Under the pieces are notes generated by a model. The model did not search any database, was not told where the DNA came from, and was given only the letters and a program-made list of their open reading frames with translations. This document shows positions 9,438 through 17,971 of a DNA stretch of 61,508 nucleotides, piece after piece (position 1 is the first letter of the stretch; every line of letters begins with the position of its first letter). The position numbers were made by a program, and so were the translations under genes. This stretch comes from Streptomyces diastatochromogenes. Its GTDB lineage: Bacteria; Actinomycetota; Actinomycetes; Streptomycetales; Streptomycetaceae. The stretch is taken from assembly GCF_002242805.1 (NCBI RefSeq), contig NZ_MCGQ01000028.1, positions 1 through 61,508 on the forward strand, given 5' to 3'.

Positions 9438-10988
9438 TTGACGACCCAGGAACGCCTCGACGAACTGCACTCCCTGAAGCAGGCGGCGCGGCAGGGTCCC
9501 GATCCGCGGGCCACCGAGCGGCAGCACGCCCGCGGCAAGCTGACCGCCCACGAACGCATCGAACTCCTGCTGGACAAGGGCTCGTTCCAGGAGATCGAGG
9601 CCCTGCGCCGGCACCGCGCCACGGGCTTCGGACTGCAGGAAAAACGCTACCCGTCCGACGGCGTCGTGACCGGCTGGGGCACCGTGCACGGCCGGACCGT
9701 CTTCGTCTACGCCCATGACTTCCGCGTCTTCGGCGGCGCCCTGGGCGAGGCACACGCCGCCAAGATCCACAAGCTGATGGACCTCGCCGAGGCGTCCGGG
9801 GCGCCGCTCGTCAGCCTCAACGACGGCGCGGGCGCCCGCATCCAGGAAGGCGTCACCGCCCTCGCCGGATACGGCGGCATCTTCCGCCGCAACACCCGCA
9901 ACTCCGGTGTCATCCCCCAGATCAGCGTGATGCTCGGCCCCTGCGCGGGCGGCGCCGCCTACTCCCCCGCCCTGACCGACTTCGTCTTCATGGTCCGCGA
10001 CACCGCGCAGATGTTCATCACCGGGCCCGACGTGGTGCAGACGGTGACCGGCGAGTCGGTCACGATGGACGGCCTCGGCGGCGCCGACGTGCACGCCTCG
10101 GTCTCCGGTGTGGCGCAGTTCGCCTACGACGACGAGGAGAGCTGCCTGGAGGAGGTCCGCTACCTGCTGTCGCTGCTCCCCGCCAACAACCGTGAACTCG
10201 CCCCGGTGACCCCGACGTCCGACCCGGTCGACCGGCGCAACGACGCGCTGCTGGACCTCGTCCCGCAGGACCCCAACCAGGCCTACGACATGCGGGCCGT
10301 GATCGAGGAGATCGTCGACGACGGCGAGTACTTCGAGGTCCACGCGGCCTGGGCCACCAACATCCTGTGCGCCCTGGCCCGCCTGGACGGGCACGTGGTC
10401 GGCATCGTCGCCAACCAGCCGTCCTCCCTCGCCGGCGTGCTCGACATCCACGCCAGCGAGAAGGCGGCCCGCTTCGTCTCCACGTGCGACTCCTTCAACA
10501 TCCCCCTGGTCACCCTGGTGGACGTCCCCGGCTTCCTGCCCGGCGTCGGCCAGGAGCACGGCGGCATCATCCGGCACGGCGCCAAACTGCTCTACGCGTA
10601 CTGCAACGCCACGGTCCCCCGGGTCTCCCTGGTCGTACGCAAGGCCTACGGTGGCGCGTACATCGTGATGGACTCCCGCTCCATCGGCACGGACGTGGCC
10701 CTGGCCTGGCCGTCGAACGAGATCGCCGTCATGGGCGCCGAGGGCGCGGCCAACGTGATCTTCCGCCGCGAGATCAACGCCGCGGACGACCCCGACACGA
10801 TGCGCCGCCAGAAGATCGACGAGTACAGGACGGAGTTGATGCACCCGTACTACGCGGCCGAGCGCGGGCTCGTCGACGACGTGATCGACCCGCGGGACAC
10901 CCGACAGGTGCTGATCCGCTCCCTGGACATGCTGCGGACGAAACACGCCGACCTGCCGTCGCGCAAGCACGGCAACCTTCCGGCGTGA
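9438..10988 (+). CDS. accB: Acyl-CoA carboxylase beta subunit (carboxyltransferase)
   Basis: This 516-residue carboxyltransferase transfers CO2 from carboxybiotin to acyl-CoA, making malonyl- or methylmalonyl-CoA. It shows the family landmarks RHRATGFGLQ, GPCAGGAAYSPAL and AYGGAYIVMDSR. The residue that is Asp422 in Streptomyces PccB (propionyl-specific) is Ile here (GGAYIVM), as in AccB, which also accepts acetyl-CoA. I chose the TTG start at 9438 because AGAAGGAG lies just upstream and the N-terminus then matches the family. An ATG at 9378, overlapping the monooxygenase stop as ATGA, is the alternative. It sits with epsilon and alpha subunits in the PKS operon, which points to precursor supply. 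Confidence 0.95.
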   Translation: MTTQERLDELHSLKQAARQGPDPRATERQHARGKLTAHERIELLLDKGSFQEIEALRRHRATGFGLQEKRYPSDGVVTGWGTVHGRTVFVYAHDFRVFGGALGEAHAAKIHKLMDLAEASGAPLVSLNDGAGARIQEGVTALAGYGGIFRRNTRNSGVIPQISVMLGPCAGGAAYSPALTDFVFMVRDTAQMFITGPDVVQTVTGESVTMDGLGGADVHASVSGVAQFAYDDEESCLEEVRYLLSLLPANNRELAPVTPTSDPVDRRNDALLDLVPQDPNQAYDMRAVIEEIVDDGEYFEVHAAWATNILCALARLDGHVVGIVANQPSSLAGVLDIHASEKAARFVSTCDSFNIPLVTLVDVPGFLPGVGQEHGGIIRHGAKLLYAYCNATVPRVSLVVRKAYGGAYIVMDSRSIGTDVALAWPSNEIAVMGAEGAANVIFRREINAADDPDTMRRQKIDEYRTELMHPYYAAERGLVDDVIDPRDTRQVLIRSLDMLRTKHADLPSRKHGNLPA

Positions 10989-11004
10989 GAACGAAGGCGG
11001 AGAG

Positions 11005-11205
11005 ATGAACGCTGTGAAAGTCGTGCACGGAAATCCCAGCGAGGAGGAGCTGGCCGCGGTGCTGGCCGTGCTGCTGTCGGTCGGACAGCAGCACGGCCAC
11101 GCGGCTGCCGCCGAGGGGCCGAAGCCTTCGTCGCAGGAGGCCAGTTGGAGCCGGGGCGGTCGCGCGTACCCGGCGCCTGCCGCGTCGTGGAGGTTCGGGT
11201 CATGA
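11005..11205 (+). CDS. accE: Acyl-CoA carboxylase epsilon subunit
   Basis: A 66-residue acidic-then-basic small protein beginning MNAVKVVHGNPSEEELAAVLAVL and ending WSRGGRAYPAPAASWRFGS, the typical layout of actinobacterial acyl-CoA carboxylase epsilon subunits. These bind the beta hexamer and help assemble the holoenzyme with the alpha subunit. GGCGGAGAG precedes the ATG, 16 bases after the beta gene stop, and its TGA overlaps the ATG of the alpha subunit gene. Its position between beta and alpha confirms the call despite its small size. Confidence 0.9.
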   Translation: MNAVKVVHGNPSEEELAAVLAVLLSVGQQHGHAAAAEGPKPSSQEASWSRGGRAYPAPAASWRFGS

Positions 11206-12977
11206 GTGTGCCGAGGAGCAGGCTGCGCAAGGTGCTCATCGCCAACCGGGGCGAAATCGCTGTCCGCGTGGCCCGCGCCTGCCGGGACGCCGGGATCGCG
11301 AGCGTGGCCGTGTACGCCGACCCGGACCGGGACGCTCTGCATGTCCGCGCCGCGGATGAGGCGTTCGCCCTGGGCGGTGACTCCCCGGCGAGCAGTTACC
11401 TGGACATCGCCAAGGTGCTGGCCGCCGCCGAGGAGTCCGGTGCGGATGCCGTCCATCCCGGTTACGGCTTCCTGTCGGAGAACGCCGAGTTCGCGCAGGC
11501 GGTCCTGGACGCGGGGCTGATCTGGATCGGGCCGCCGCCGCAGGCCATCCGGGATCTGGGGGACAAGGTCGCGGCGCGGCACATCGCCCAGCGCGCCGGG
11601 GCTCCGTTGGTGGCCGGTACGCCGGACCCGGTGTCCGGTGCGGACGAGGTCGTCGCCTTTGCCGAGGAGCACGGGCTGCCGATCGCGATCAAGGCCGCGT
11701 TCGGTGGTGGCGGGCGCGGTCTGAAGGTGGCCCGGTCGCTGGAAGAGGTGCCCGAGCTGTACGAGTCGGCGGTGCGTGAGGCGGTGGCCGCGTTCGGTCG
11801 CGGTGAGTGCTTCGTCGAGCGCTATCTGGACAGGCCACGGCATGTGGAGACGCAGTGCCTGGCCGACACGCACGGCAACGTGGTCGTCGTGTCGACGCGC
11901 GACTGCTCGCTGCAGCGCCGGCACCAGAAGCTGGTCGAGGAGGCCCCGGCGCCCTTCCTGTCGGACGCGCAGGTCGCCGAGCTGTACCGCGCCTCCAAGG
12001 CCATCCTGCGGGAGGCGGGGTATGTGGGTGCGGGGACGTGTGAGTTCCTGGTCGGGCAGGACGGCACGATCTCGTTCCTGGAGGTGAACACGCGCCTTCA
12101 GGTGGAGCATCCGGTCACCGAGGAGGTCGCCGGCATCGACCTGGTGCGGGAGATGTTCCGGATCGCCGCCGGCGAGGAACTGGGCTACGGGGACCCGGAG
12201 TTGCGGGGGCATTCGTTCGAGTTCCGGATCAACGGCGAGGATCCGGGGCGGGGGTTCCTGCCCGCTCCGGGCACGGTCACCCGGTTCGACCCGCCTTCCG
12301 GCCCGGGTGTCCGGCTGGACGCGGGAGTGGAGTCGGGCTCGGTCATCGGCCCGGCCTGGGACTCCCTGCTGGCCAAGCTGATCGTCACCGGCGCCACCCG
12401 CGAGCAGGCCCTCCAGCGCGCCGCCCGCGCACTCGCCGAGTTCACGGTCGAGGGCATGGCCACCGCCATCCCCTTCCACCGCGCGGTGGTCACCGACCCG
12501 GCGTTCACCTCGGACCCGTTCACGGTTCACACCCGCTGGATCGAGACCGAGTTCGTCAACGAGATCGAGCCCTTCGCCGCCCCGGCCGAGGCCGAGGCGG
12601 AGGAGGAGACGGGCCGCGAGACGGTCGTCGTCGAGGTCGGCGGCAAGCGCCTGGAGGTCTCCCTCCCGGCCTCCCTGGGCATGTCCCTGGCCCGCACCGG
12701 CCTCGCGGCGGGCGCCAAGCCCAAGCGCCGCGCGGCCAGGAAGTCCGGCCCGGTGGCCTCCGGCGACACCCTCGCCTCCCCGATGCAGGGCACGATCGTC
12801 AAGGTCGCGGTCGAGGAGGGCCAGGAGGTCAAGGAAGGCGACCTGGTCGTCGTGCTCGAAGCGATGAAGATGGAACAGCCCCTCAACGCCCACAAGGCGG
12901 GCACCGTCAAGGGCCTGAGCCTGGAGGTCGGCGCGTCCGTCAGCTCCGGCGCCGCCATCTGCGAGATCAAGGACTGA
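11202..12977 (+). CDS. accA: Acyl-CoA carboxylase alpha subunit (biotin carboxylase + BCCP)
   Basis: The 591-residue protein joins biotin carboxylase and biotin carboxyl carrier protein. It has LIANRGEIAVRV at the N-terminus, HPGYGFLSENAEF, the glycine-rich ATP-grasp loop AAFGGGGRG, EVNTRLQVEHPVTE, and the biotinylation site EAMKM near residue 552. The ATG at 11202 overlaps the epsilon stop (ATGA), so translation is probably coupled. An in-frame ATG at 11145 would add 19 unrelated residues and is rejected. It is the last gene of the PKS operon; a strong hairpin lies 55 bases after the stop. With beta and epsilon it forms a complete cytoplasmic carboxylase for PKS extender units. A dedicated copy in the cluster, rather than a housekeeping one, is inferred from position. 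Confidence 0.96.
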   Translation: MSVPRSRLRKVLIANRGEIAVRVARACRDAGIASVAVYADPDRDALHVRAADEAFALGGDSPASSYLDIAKVLAAAEESGADAVHPGYGFLSENAEFAQAVLDAGLIWIGPPPQAIRDLGDKVAARHIAQRAGAPLVAGTPDPVSGADEVVAFAEEHGLPIAIKAAFGGGGRGLKVARSLEEVPELYESAVREAVAAFGRGECFVERYLDRPRHVETQCLADTHGNVVVVSTRDCSLQRRHQKLVEEAPAPFLSDAQVAELYRASKAILREAGYVGAGTCEFLVGQDGTISFLEVNTRLQVEHPVTEEVAGIDLVREMFRIAAGEELGYGDPELRGHSFEFRINGEDPGRGFLPAPGTVTRFDPPSGPGVRLDAGVESGSVIGPAWDSLLAKLIVTGATREQALQRAARALAEFTVEGMATAIPFHRAVVTDPAFTSDPFTVHTRWIETEFVNEIEPFAAPAEAEAEEETGRETVVVEVGGKRLEVSLPASLGMSLARTGLAAGAKPKRRAARKSGPVASGDTLASPMQGTIVKVAVEEGQEVKEGDLVVVLEAMKMEQPLNAHKAGTVKGLSLEVGASVSSGAAICEIKD

Positions 12978-13032
12978 GATCAGCCAGAAGACCCGAGCGC
13001 CCCCAAGGAGGCAGCCGACACCGTGCACGCAC

Positions 13033-13064
13033 AGGACCGCCGGGCCGAATGGCCCGGCGGTCCT
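13033..13064. terminator. Bidirectional terminator between carboxylase operon and SnoaL-like gene
   Basis: Perfect 14-base inverted repeat (AGGACCGCCGGGCC and its complement) with a GAAT loop, followed by TTTG. It separates two convergent genes, ending at 12977 (+) and 13079 (-). Confidence 0.9.
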
Positions 13065-13078
13065 TTGTCGGCCTGTGT

Positions 13079-13429
13079 TCAGGAGAAGAACCCGTACAGC
13101 CGCCGCACCCGCCCGTTCTCCAGCGCGATGAAGTCGTGGCCCACAGCCAGCGGCGCCCCGCCGGCCGGGCCGACCTGCCAGCTGAACCGGCCGAGGTCGT
13201 GATGCGTGCTCACCTCGCTCACCAGCGCGAACACACTGCCGGGAAGCTGCTTCTGGGTCTCCGCGATGTAGGCGTCCAGCGCGGCCCACCCCTCGATGTG
13301 CACGTTGGGGTCGGCGTACTCGACGTTCTCGGTGAACAACTCCTCGATCGCGGCGCGGCGTTCGTCGCCGTCGACGATGTTCCAGGTCTCGATGTATCGC
13401 TTCACCACGGTGGTGATGTCACTGCTCAC
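13079..13429 (-). CDS. SnoaL-like / NTF2-fold protein 1
   Basis: A 116-residue protein of the SnoaL-like NTF2 superfamily, starting MSSDITTVVKRYIETWN with DPNVHIEGW in the middle and ending in aromatic residues (RLYGFFS). The fold includes polyketide cyclases, isomerases and small hydrolases as well as proteins of no known activity. I see no residue pattern that fixes a reaction. It is the last gene of the minus-strand operon ACAD-like, P450, P450, SnoaL-like, 64 bases after the P450 at 14741-13494. It is a diverged paralogue of the protein at 17972-18316; both are about 115 residues and open with xxTxxVxxYxxxWN. A role in polyketide tailoring is inferred from the operon. Confidence 0.85.
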   Translation of the reverse strand: MSSDITTVVKRYIETWNIVDGDERRAAIEELFTENVEYADPNVHIEGWAALDAYIAETQKQLPGSVFALVSEVSTHHDLGRFSWQVGPAGGAPLAVGHDFIALENGRVRRLYGFFS

Positions 13430-13493
13430 GTGCCGGGTCTCCTCTTTCTGCGGTCTACGGTTCTACGGGCGGCCGGGGTGGTCCGGCGCCGGT

Positions 13494-14741
13494 TCAGGAA
13501 GCGGTGCGCGGCCGGATCGTCACCGGCAGTTCGGCCAGGCTCCGGATGGCGAGGGCTCCGTTGGTCGGCGGGGTCTGGGTCTGCAGCTCGACGTCGTACT
13601 GGACGAGGGCGTTCAGCGCGACCTCGATGACCAGCTTGGCGATCGGGGCGGCCACGCAGTAGTGGATGCCGTGCCCGAACCCGAGGTTCCTGGTGCCGCG
13701 CCGGGTCAGGTCGAGACGATCGGCGTCCTCGTACGCCGCAGGGTCGCGGTTGGCCGCGCCGAGCAGCATGAAGACCTCTTCGCCGGCCTTGACCGGGACG
13801 CCGCCGACCTCGGTGTCCTCCAGCGCCGTGCGGTTGATCAGCTGCACGGCCGCGTCGTACCTCATCAGCTCCTCCACCGAACCCGCGCCCTCCTCGGGGT
13901 GGTTGCGGTACCACTCCAGCTGGTCGGGGTGGCGCAGCAGGGAGAGCGCGGCCAGGCCCATCGCGGCCTGCGGTGCGCTGAAGCCGGCGAGGAAGATGTT
14001 GGCGACCGTGGTGAGCAGCTCGATCTCGGTGAGCCGCTCACCGTCCTGCTCGGCCAGGACCAGTTCGCTCATCAGGTCGTCGACCGGCTGGGCCCGGCGC
14101 TCGGCGATCAGTTCCTCGGCGATGGCGACGTAACCGTCCCGGGCCTTGAGCCGGTTGGCGAGGGCATCGGGCGAGAGGGTGTAGGCCGGGTCGAGGCCAC
14201 GGCCGGCGTCGTTGGCGTACTCGATGCACTGGGCGAGGTACTTCTCCGGTACTCCGACCAGGATGTTCAGCACGCCGGCGCCGAGCGGCCGGAACAGCAC
14301 GGGGGTGAGGTCGACCGTGCCGTGCGCGGCCGACTCGCCGGCCGCCTGCGCGACCAGCTTGGCCGCGAGTTCCTCGGCGGGCTGCCGCAGCCGCTCGATG
14401 GCACGCGGGGTGAACGCCTTGTTGACCAGAGCCCGTATGCGGGTGTGGTCCGGCGGGTCCATGAACATCACCGCGGGCCGAAGGCCCTCGGGGGTGGGTA
14501 TCAGGGTGTCCTGGTAGCCGGCACCCTCGCCGCGGCCCAGCTTGGGGTTGCGCAGTACGGCGTGGACCTCGTGGTAGCCCAGGGCCGCCACACCCGCTCC
14601 GGTGCGGATCACGGATCCGCCAGTGGCTCGCAGCCTGGTGTAGGTGGTGTACGGGTCGGAGTGGAAGGCGGGGTCGAACGGATCGTAGGGCAGGACCTCC
14701 GGGAGGTCCTCGGTGGCCGTGGTCTCCACGGTCTCGGTCAT
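13494..14741 (-). CDS. Cytochrome P450 (atypical I-helix)
   Basis: A 415-residue bacterial class I P450. The haem loop GFGHGIHYC provides the Cys ligand and ELMR is the ExxR of the K helix. The I-helix is unusual: where most P450s read AGHETT or AGxDT, this one reads AGFSAPQAAMG. It therefore lacks both the acid and the alcohol that normally deliver protons to the haem-bound oxygen. P450s without this pair are known to run non-standard chemistry or use substrate hydroxyls for the proton relay. It lies 33 bases after a second P450 in a four-gene operon and probably oxidises the polyketide. Redox partners are not encoded nearby. Confidence 0.95.
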   Translation of the reverse strand: MTETVETTATEDLPEVLPYDPFDPAFHSDPYTTYTRLRATGGSVIRTGAGVAALGYHEVHAVLRNPKLGRGEGAGYQDTLIPTPEGLRPAVMFMDPPDHTRIRALVNKAFTPRAIERLRQPAEELAAKLVAQAAGESAAHGTVDLTPVLFRPLGAGVLNILVGVPEKYLAQCIEYANDAGRGLDPAYTLSPDALANRLKARDGYVAIAEELIAERRAQPVDDLMSELVLAEQDGERLTEIELLTTVANIFLAGFSAPQAAMGLAALSLLRHPDQLEWYRNHPEEGAGSVEELMRYDAAVQLINRTALEDTEVGGVPVKAGEEVFMLLGAANRDPAAYEDADRLDLTRRGTRNLGFGHGIHYCVAAPIAKLVIEVALNALVQYDVELQTQTPPTNGALAIRSLAELPVTIRPRTAS

Positions 14742-14774
14742 GTCAGGTATCCCGTCTGGTCTGAAATCGGATGA

Positions 14775-16049
14775 TCAGCCGGCGTCCGTGTGCGGAACCA
14801 GTTCCACCGGCATGTCGAGGATCACGGTGTGTTTGTTGTTGGGGGCGTGGACGACCGGCCCGGTGAGACGGATGTCCGCCACCTTGTCCAGCAGGGCTTC
14901 CAGGAAGAGCCGTATCTCGAGGCGGGCCACCTGGTCGCCGAGGCAGAAGTGGGTGCCGGTGCCGAAGGAGAGGTGCGGGTTGTGGGTGCGGCTGATGTCG
15001 AAGGCCGACGCGTGGTCGAAGACGTCCTCGTCGCGGTTGGCCGACGGCCACCAGAAGGTGACCTTGTCGCCGGCCTTGATGTGGTGTCCGTGGAGTACGA
15101 CATCGCGGGTGGCGGTGCGCCGGTTGTACGGGTTGGGCGGGGCCCAGCGCAGGATCTCCTCGATCGCCCGGGGCAGCAGCGAGCGGTCCTTGCGCAGGGC
15201 CTGCCACTGGTCCGGGTGCTGGGCGAGGGCGAGGACGCCGCTGGCGATGGTGTTGCGCGGCTGCTCGAAGCCGGTGATCAGGATGAGTACGGCGTTGGCG
15301 TCCCGCTCCTGACCGGTGAGCGGCGGCTCGCCGCCTCCCGTCTCGATGGCGCCGCCGGCGAGGAGCGAGCCGAGGTCCTGCGCGGGTGCCTCACGCTTGC
15401 GGTCCAGCAGGTCCTTGAAGTAGGCGGACATGGCGTGGAAGATCTCGGTCGAACCGGCGTCGACCGTGCCGGTCAGCCGGTTGACGAACCCGAGGTTGAG
15501 GCGGCCCCAGTCCGCGAGCCGGTCCCAGTCGTCCCGCGGGGCGCCCAGCAGGAGGGACACCGCGCGCAGGGCGTAGGGCTCGCTGAGGTCCTTCATGAAG
15601 TCGACGCGGCCGCCCCGGTCCAGTGCGTCCGTCAGCAGCTCCTGCGCGATCTCTCGCAGCGGGTCGGTCAGGCCCTCCGCCACCTCGCCCGTCACGGCGG
15701 GCCTCAGCAGCCGTCGGATCAGGTCGTGGCGCGGATTGTCCATCATGGCGAACAGCACCCCGGCGTGCACACCGACGGGCAAGTCCTCCAGGTGGGAGCC
15801 ACCGCCGGCGCGGTCGCCGCCGCCCTGGGCGGAGAAGTCCGGGGACGCGGCCGCGGCCACGATGTCGGCGTGCCGGGTCAGCACCCAGAATCCGTCGCCG
15901 TCCGCGGTCCGTCCCCCGGGGTGGAAGAGGACGGGCGCCTCCGTGCGCAGCCGGGCGAACAGGCCGTAGGGAACTCCGGCAGCGAACCGGGACTGGTCCG
16001 CGAGGTCGAACCCGCCCAGTACCGCCGGGAGTTCGTGGTCGGTCGTCAT
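14775..16049 (-). CDS. Cytochrome P450 (I-helix lacks the conserved Thr)
   Basis: A 424-residue P450 starting MTTDHELPAVLGGFD at an ATG with GAGAGGA upstream. An open frame extends 63 more codons upstream into the ACAD-like gene, but that part reads as an arginine-rich shadow and is rejected. The haem loop FGTGTHFCLG and the EILR K-helix motif are normal. The I-helix reads ITGFEQPRNT, so the acid is kept (Glu) while the conserved Thr is replaced. It shares the GF..P feature with the neighbouring P450, which suggests that the pair arose by duplication or shares a substrate type. The operon position makes a polyketide substrate likely. Confidence 0.95.
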   Translation of the reverse strand: MTTDHELPAVLGGFDLADQSRFAAGVPYGLFARLRTEAPVLFHPGGRTADGDGFWVLTRHADIVAAAASPDFSAQGGGDRAGGGSHLEDLPVGVHAGVLFAMMDNPRHDLIRRLLRPAVTGEVAEGLTDPLREIAQELLTDALDRGGRVDFMKDLSEPYALRAVSLLLGAPRDDWDRLADWGRLNLGFVNRLTGTVDAGSTEIFHAMSAYFKDLLDRKREAPAQDLGSLLAGGAIETGGGEPPLTGQERDANAVLILITGFEQPRNTIASGVLALAQHPDQWQALRKDRSLLPRAIEEILRWAPPNPYNRRTATRDVVLHGHHIKAGDKVTFWWPSANRDEDVFDHASAFDISRTHNPHLSFGTGTHFCLGDQVARLEIRLFLEALLDKVADIRLTGPVVHAPNNKHTVILDMPVELVPHTDAG

Positions 16050-16081
16050 GTGGTCCTCTCGGGTTCGGCGTGCGCCACGGT

Positions 16082-17788
16082 TCAGTGGCGGACGAGTCGG
16101 TCGTGACTGCCCGCGAGCCAGCGGCGACTGATCTTGGCGTGGTCGGGCTCGGTCTCGGTCCTCAGCCGGGCGAGGAGACCGGCGAGCCGGTGGCGCGCCT
16201 CGACGCTGTGCACGTCGGCGAGTTCCTGGTGCTGCCACGGCTCGTCGCCGGTCGGGGCGTCGTCGGACGCGGCACGCGCCAGTACGGCGACGGCGTTGAA
16301 GAGTTCGCCCGCGATGCGGCCGAGGAGCACGACCGTGCGCTCTTTGGCGTACAGCTGCTCGGGGTCCGGGTACCGGCGCACCAGGCCGACGGCGATCTCC
16401 CGCACGCTGTGCACGAGTCGGGTGAGAACCCGCAGATGGTCCTGGTTCGCCGGTGACAACCCCGGTGCCCCGGTCTGCGCGTGCCGACCGGCGGTCTCCG
16501 TGGCGGTCCGCGCGTCGGCGTAGTACTGCGCGAGCAGCATCCGGCCGAGCTGGTTGTCGAGCTGGAAGTCGACGTTGCCGGCGACGCGCAGTCCCCGCGC
16601 GTCACGGAAGGCCCGCTCCAGCGGCACCGCGGGCGCGCCCCGGCGGACCTTGCTCGCGACCGTCTCGAAACCCTCGCCCCCGTGCAGGGACACGGTCCGG
16701 TCGACGGTCCGCCAAGCCCCGCGCACCAGGAGGTTCTTGGTGACGAACCGCTCGAACCAGCGGTCGGCCAGACCTCCGGCGAGGCTCCAGCGCACCGCCG
16801 ACTCCATGGCGTACACCTCGGCGAGGGTGGCCGTGACCGTGCGCTGGATCTCTTCGTACTCGCCGAGCGGGCGTCCGTCGATCGTGCGTCGGGCGATGAA
16901 CTCGCGTGACCAGGCGAGGCAGTTCCTGGCGATCGCCATCGCGGGGGCACCGGTGAAGTGGATACGGCCGAGCAGCGCCACCAGGCCCACCAGTGGCGGG
17001 AGCTGGTCGCCGTCGGGGTCGAGGAGCGCCTGGCCGGCCGGGACGAGTACGTCGTCGAAGCGCAGCGACGCGTTCGGCAGCCCCCGGCTGCCCATGAACT
17101 CCACGCGCGACCCGACGGAGAAACCGGGGGTGCTGGTGTCGAGGAAGAAGGCACCGACCTTGGGTGCGCCGTCGCCGGGTACGGTCGCGGACACCGCGAT
17201 CAGGTCGGCGACGGGACCGTTGCCGGTGAAGAGCTTTTCACCGCGCAGCAGATAGCCGCCGTCGACCGGGGTGGCGGTGAGTGTCGGGCGGGCGTTGTTC
17301 TGCCCCGAGCGGTCGGTGTCGCCGAACCCCGAGACGGTGCCGGCGGCGATCCGCCCGCTGACGAACTCCCGCAGGGGGCCGGGGGGCAGGGCCGGGAGCA
17401 TCGCCGCCGCGCCGACGCCGTTCTGGATGGCCACGATCTGCCCGACGGGCACGGAGTGGGCGCAGGCCTGGGCGATCACACGGAAGGCGGTGTACGGCGC
17501 CAGTCCGAGGCCGCCGAGTTCCGGCGGAACCACGAGCCTCAGATAGCCGCGCTGCTGCAGCTCGTCGAGGAGCCCGTCGGGCAGGACGCGGGTGTCGTCC
17601 AGCTCGGTGGGATCGACGCGCTGCGCGAAGAACTCCTCGGCCTCGGCGACCAGACGGTCGCCGAGTTCCTCCTCGGCACGGCTCGGCCGGGGAAAGTCAC
17701 GCCAGGCGTTCCAGTCGAGATGCCCCTTGAGTAAATCCGCCAGGAGAGAATGGGGTGCTATTCCAGCATCGGATGGTGCGGCGGTCAT
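16082..17788 (-). CDS. Acyl-CoA dehydrogenase-like flavoprotein
   Basis: A 568-residue member of the acyl-CoA dehydrogenase (ACAD) superfamily, longer than the usual 380-400 because of an extra C-terminal helical region of about 130 residues, as in very-long-chain types. It shows PPELGGLG, SGFGDTDRSGQNN, GEKLFTGNG and GGEGFETVASKVRRG. In the segment where many ACADs have the catalytic Glu (xxYEGTxxIQ), this protein reads RVAGNVDFQ, with Ala aligned to Glu. It may thus be an oxidase, monooxygenase or dehydratase-like variant rather than an ordinary dehydrogenase; this is an inference from a hand alignment. It is the first gene of the minus-strand tailoring operon and has a GGGG-repeat box 55 bases upstream of its start. 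Confidence 0.9.
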   Translation of the reverse strand: MTAAPSDAGIAPHSLLADLLKGHLDWNAWRDFPRPSRAEEELGDRLVAEAEEFFAQRVDPTELDDTRVLPDGLLDELQQRGYLRLVVPPELGGLGLAPYTAFRVIAQACAHSVPVGQIVAIQNGVGAAAMLPALPPGPLREFVSGRIAAGTVSGFGDTDRSGQNNARPTLTATPVDGGYLLRGEKLFTGNGPVADLIAVSATVPGDGAPKVGAFFLDTSTPGFSVGSRVEFMGSRGLPNASLRFDDVLVPAGQALLDPDGDQLPPLVGLVALLGRIHFTGAPAMAIARNCLAWSREFIARRTIDGRPLGEYEEIQRTVTATLAEVYAMESAVRWSLAGGLADRWFERFVTKNLLVRGAWRTVDRTVSLHGGEGFETVASKVRRGAPAVPLERAFRDARGLRVAGNVDFQLDNQLGRMLLAQYYADARTATETAGRHAQTGAPGLSPANQDHLRVLTRLVHSVREIAVGLVRRYPDPEQLYAKERTVVLLGRIAGELFNAVAVLARAASDDAPTGDEPWQHQELADVHSVEARHRLAGLLARLRTETEPDHAKISRRWLAGSHDRLVRH

Positions 17789-17825
17789 CGGAGAATCCTC
17801 TTTCGGTCGACGCGCGGCACCTGAA

Positions 17826-17859
17826 AAGCTAGTGACACTCTCCCCCTATCGCCAACCCC
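17826..17859 (-). promoter_or_regulatory. LAL-type box and -10 of the ACAD/P450 operon
   Basis: On the minus strand GGGG-TTGGCGATA-GGGG (17859-17843) is followed after 11 bases by TAGCTT (17831-17826), a plausible -10. There is no good -35; the box would lie over it, as expected for an activator-dependent promoter. The same layout occurs before the GMC gene (19470-19504). The founder of the LAL family, MalT, also binds G-rich repeats. Confidence 0.6.
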
Positions 17860-17903
17860 AGTTTTCACCGGCGCCGACCCCTATTTCCCGGAGAAAGCCG
17901 TAC

Positions 17904-17932
17904 GGGCCGGACGCGGAGAACGCGTCCGGCCC
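17904..17932 (-). terminator. Terminator after SnoaL-like gene 2
   Basis: Perfect 12-base stem (GGGCCGGACGCG and complement) with a 5-base loop, 40 bases after the stop of the SnoaL-like gene 2 and upstream of the ACAD operon promoter. It should isolate the two minus-strand units. Confidence 0.8.
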
Positions 17933-17971
17933 ATACTGGGTTCAGTGTCGCGGGCGGGTGGCCCGGTCTGC

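Noticed and set aside
9171..13289. 1,372-codon open frame on the minus strand opposite the carboxylase genes
   Set aside because: It lies opposite three well-supported genes, is rich in Arg, Gly and His without any domain, and is the usual antisense shadow in high-GC DNA.
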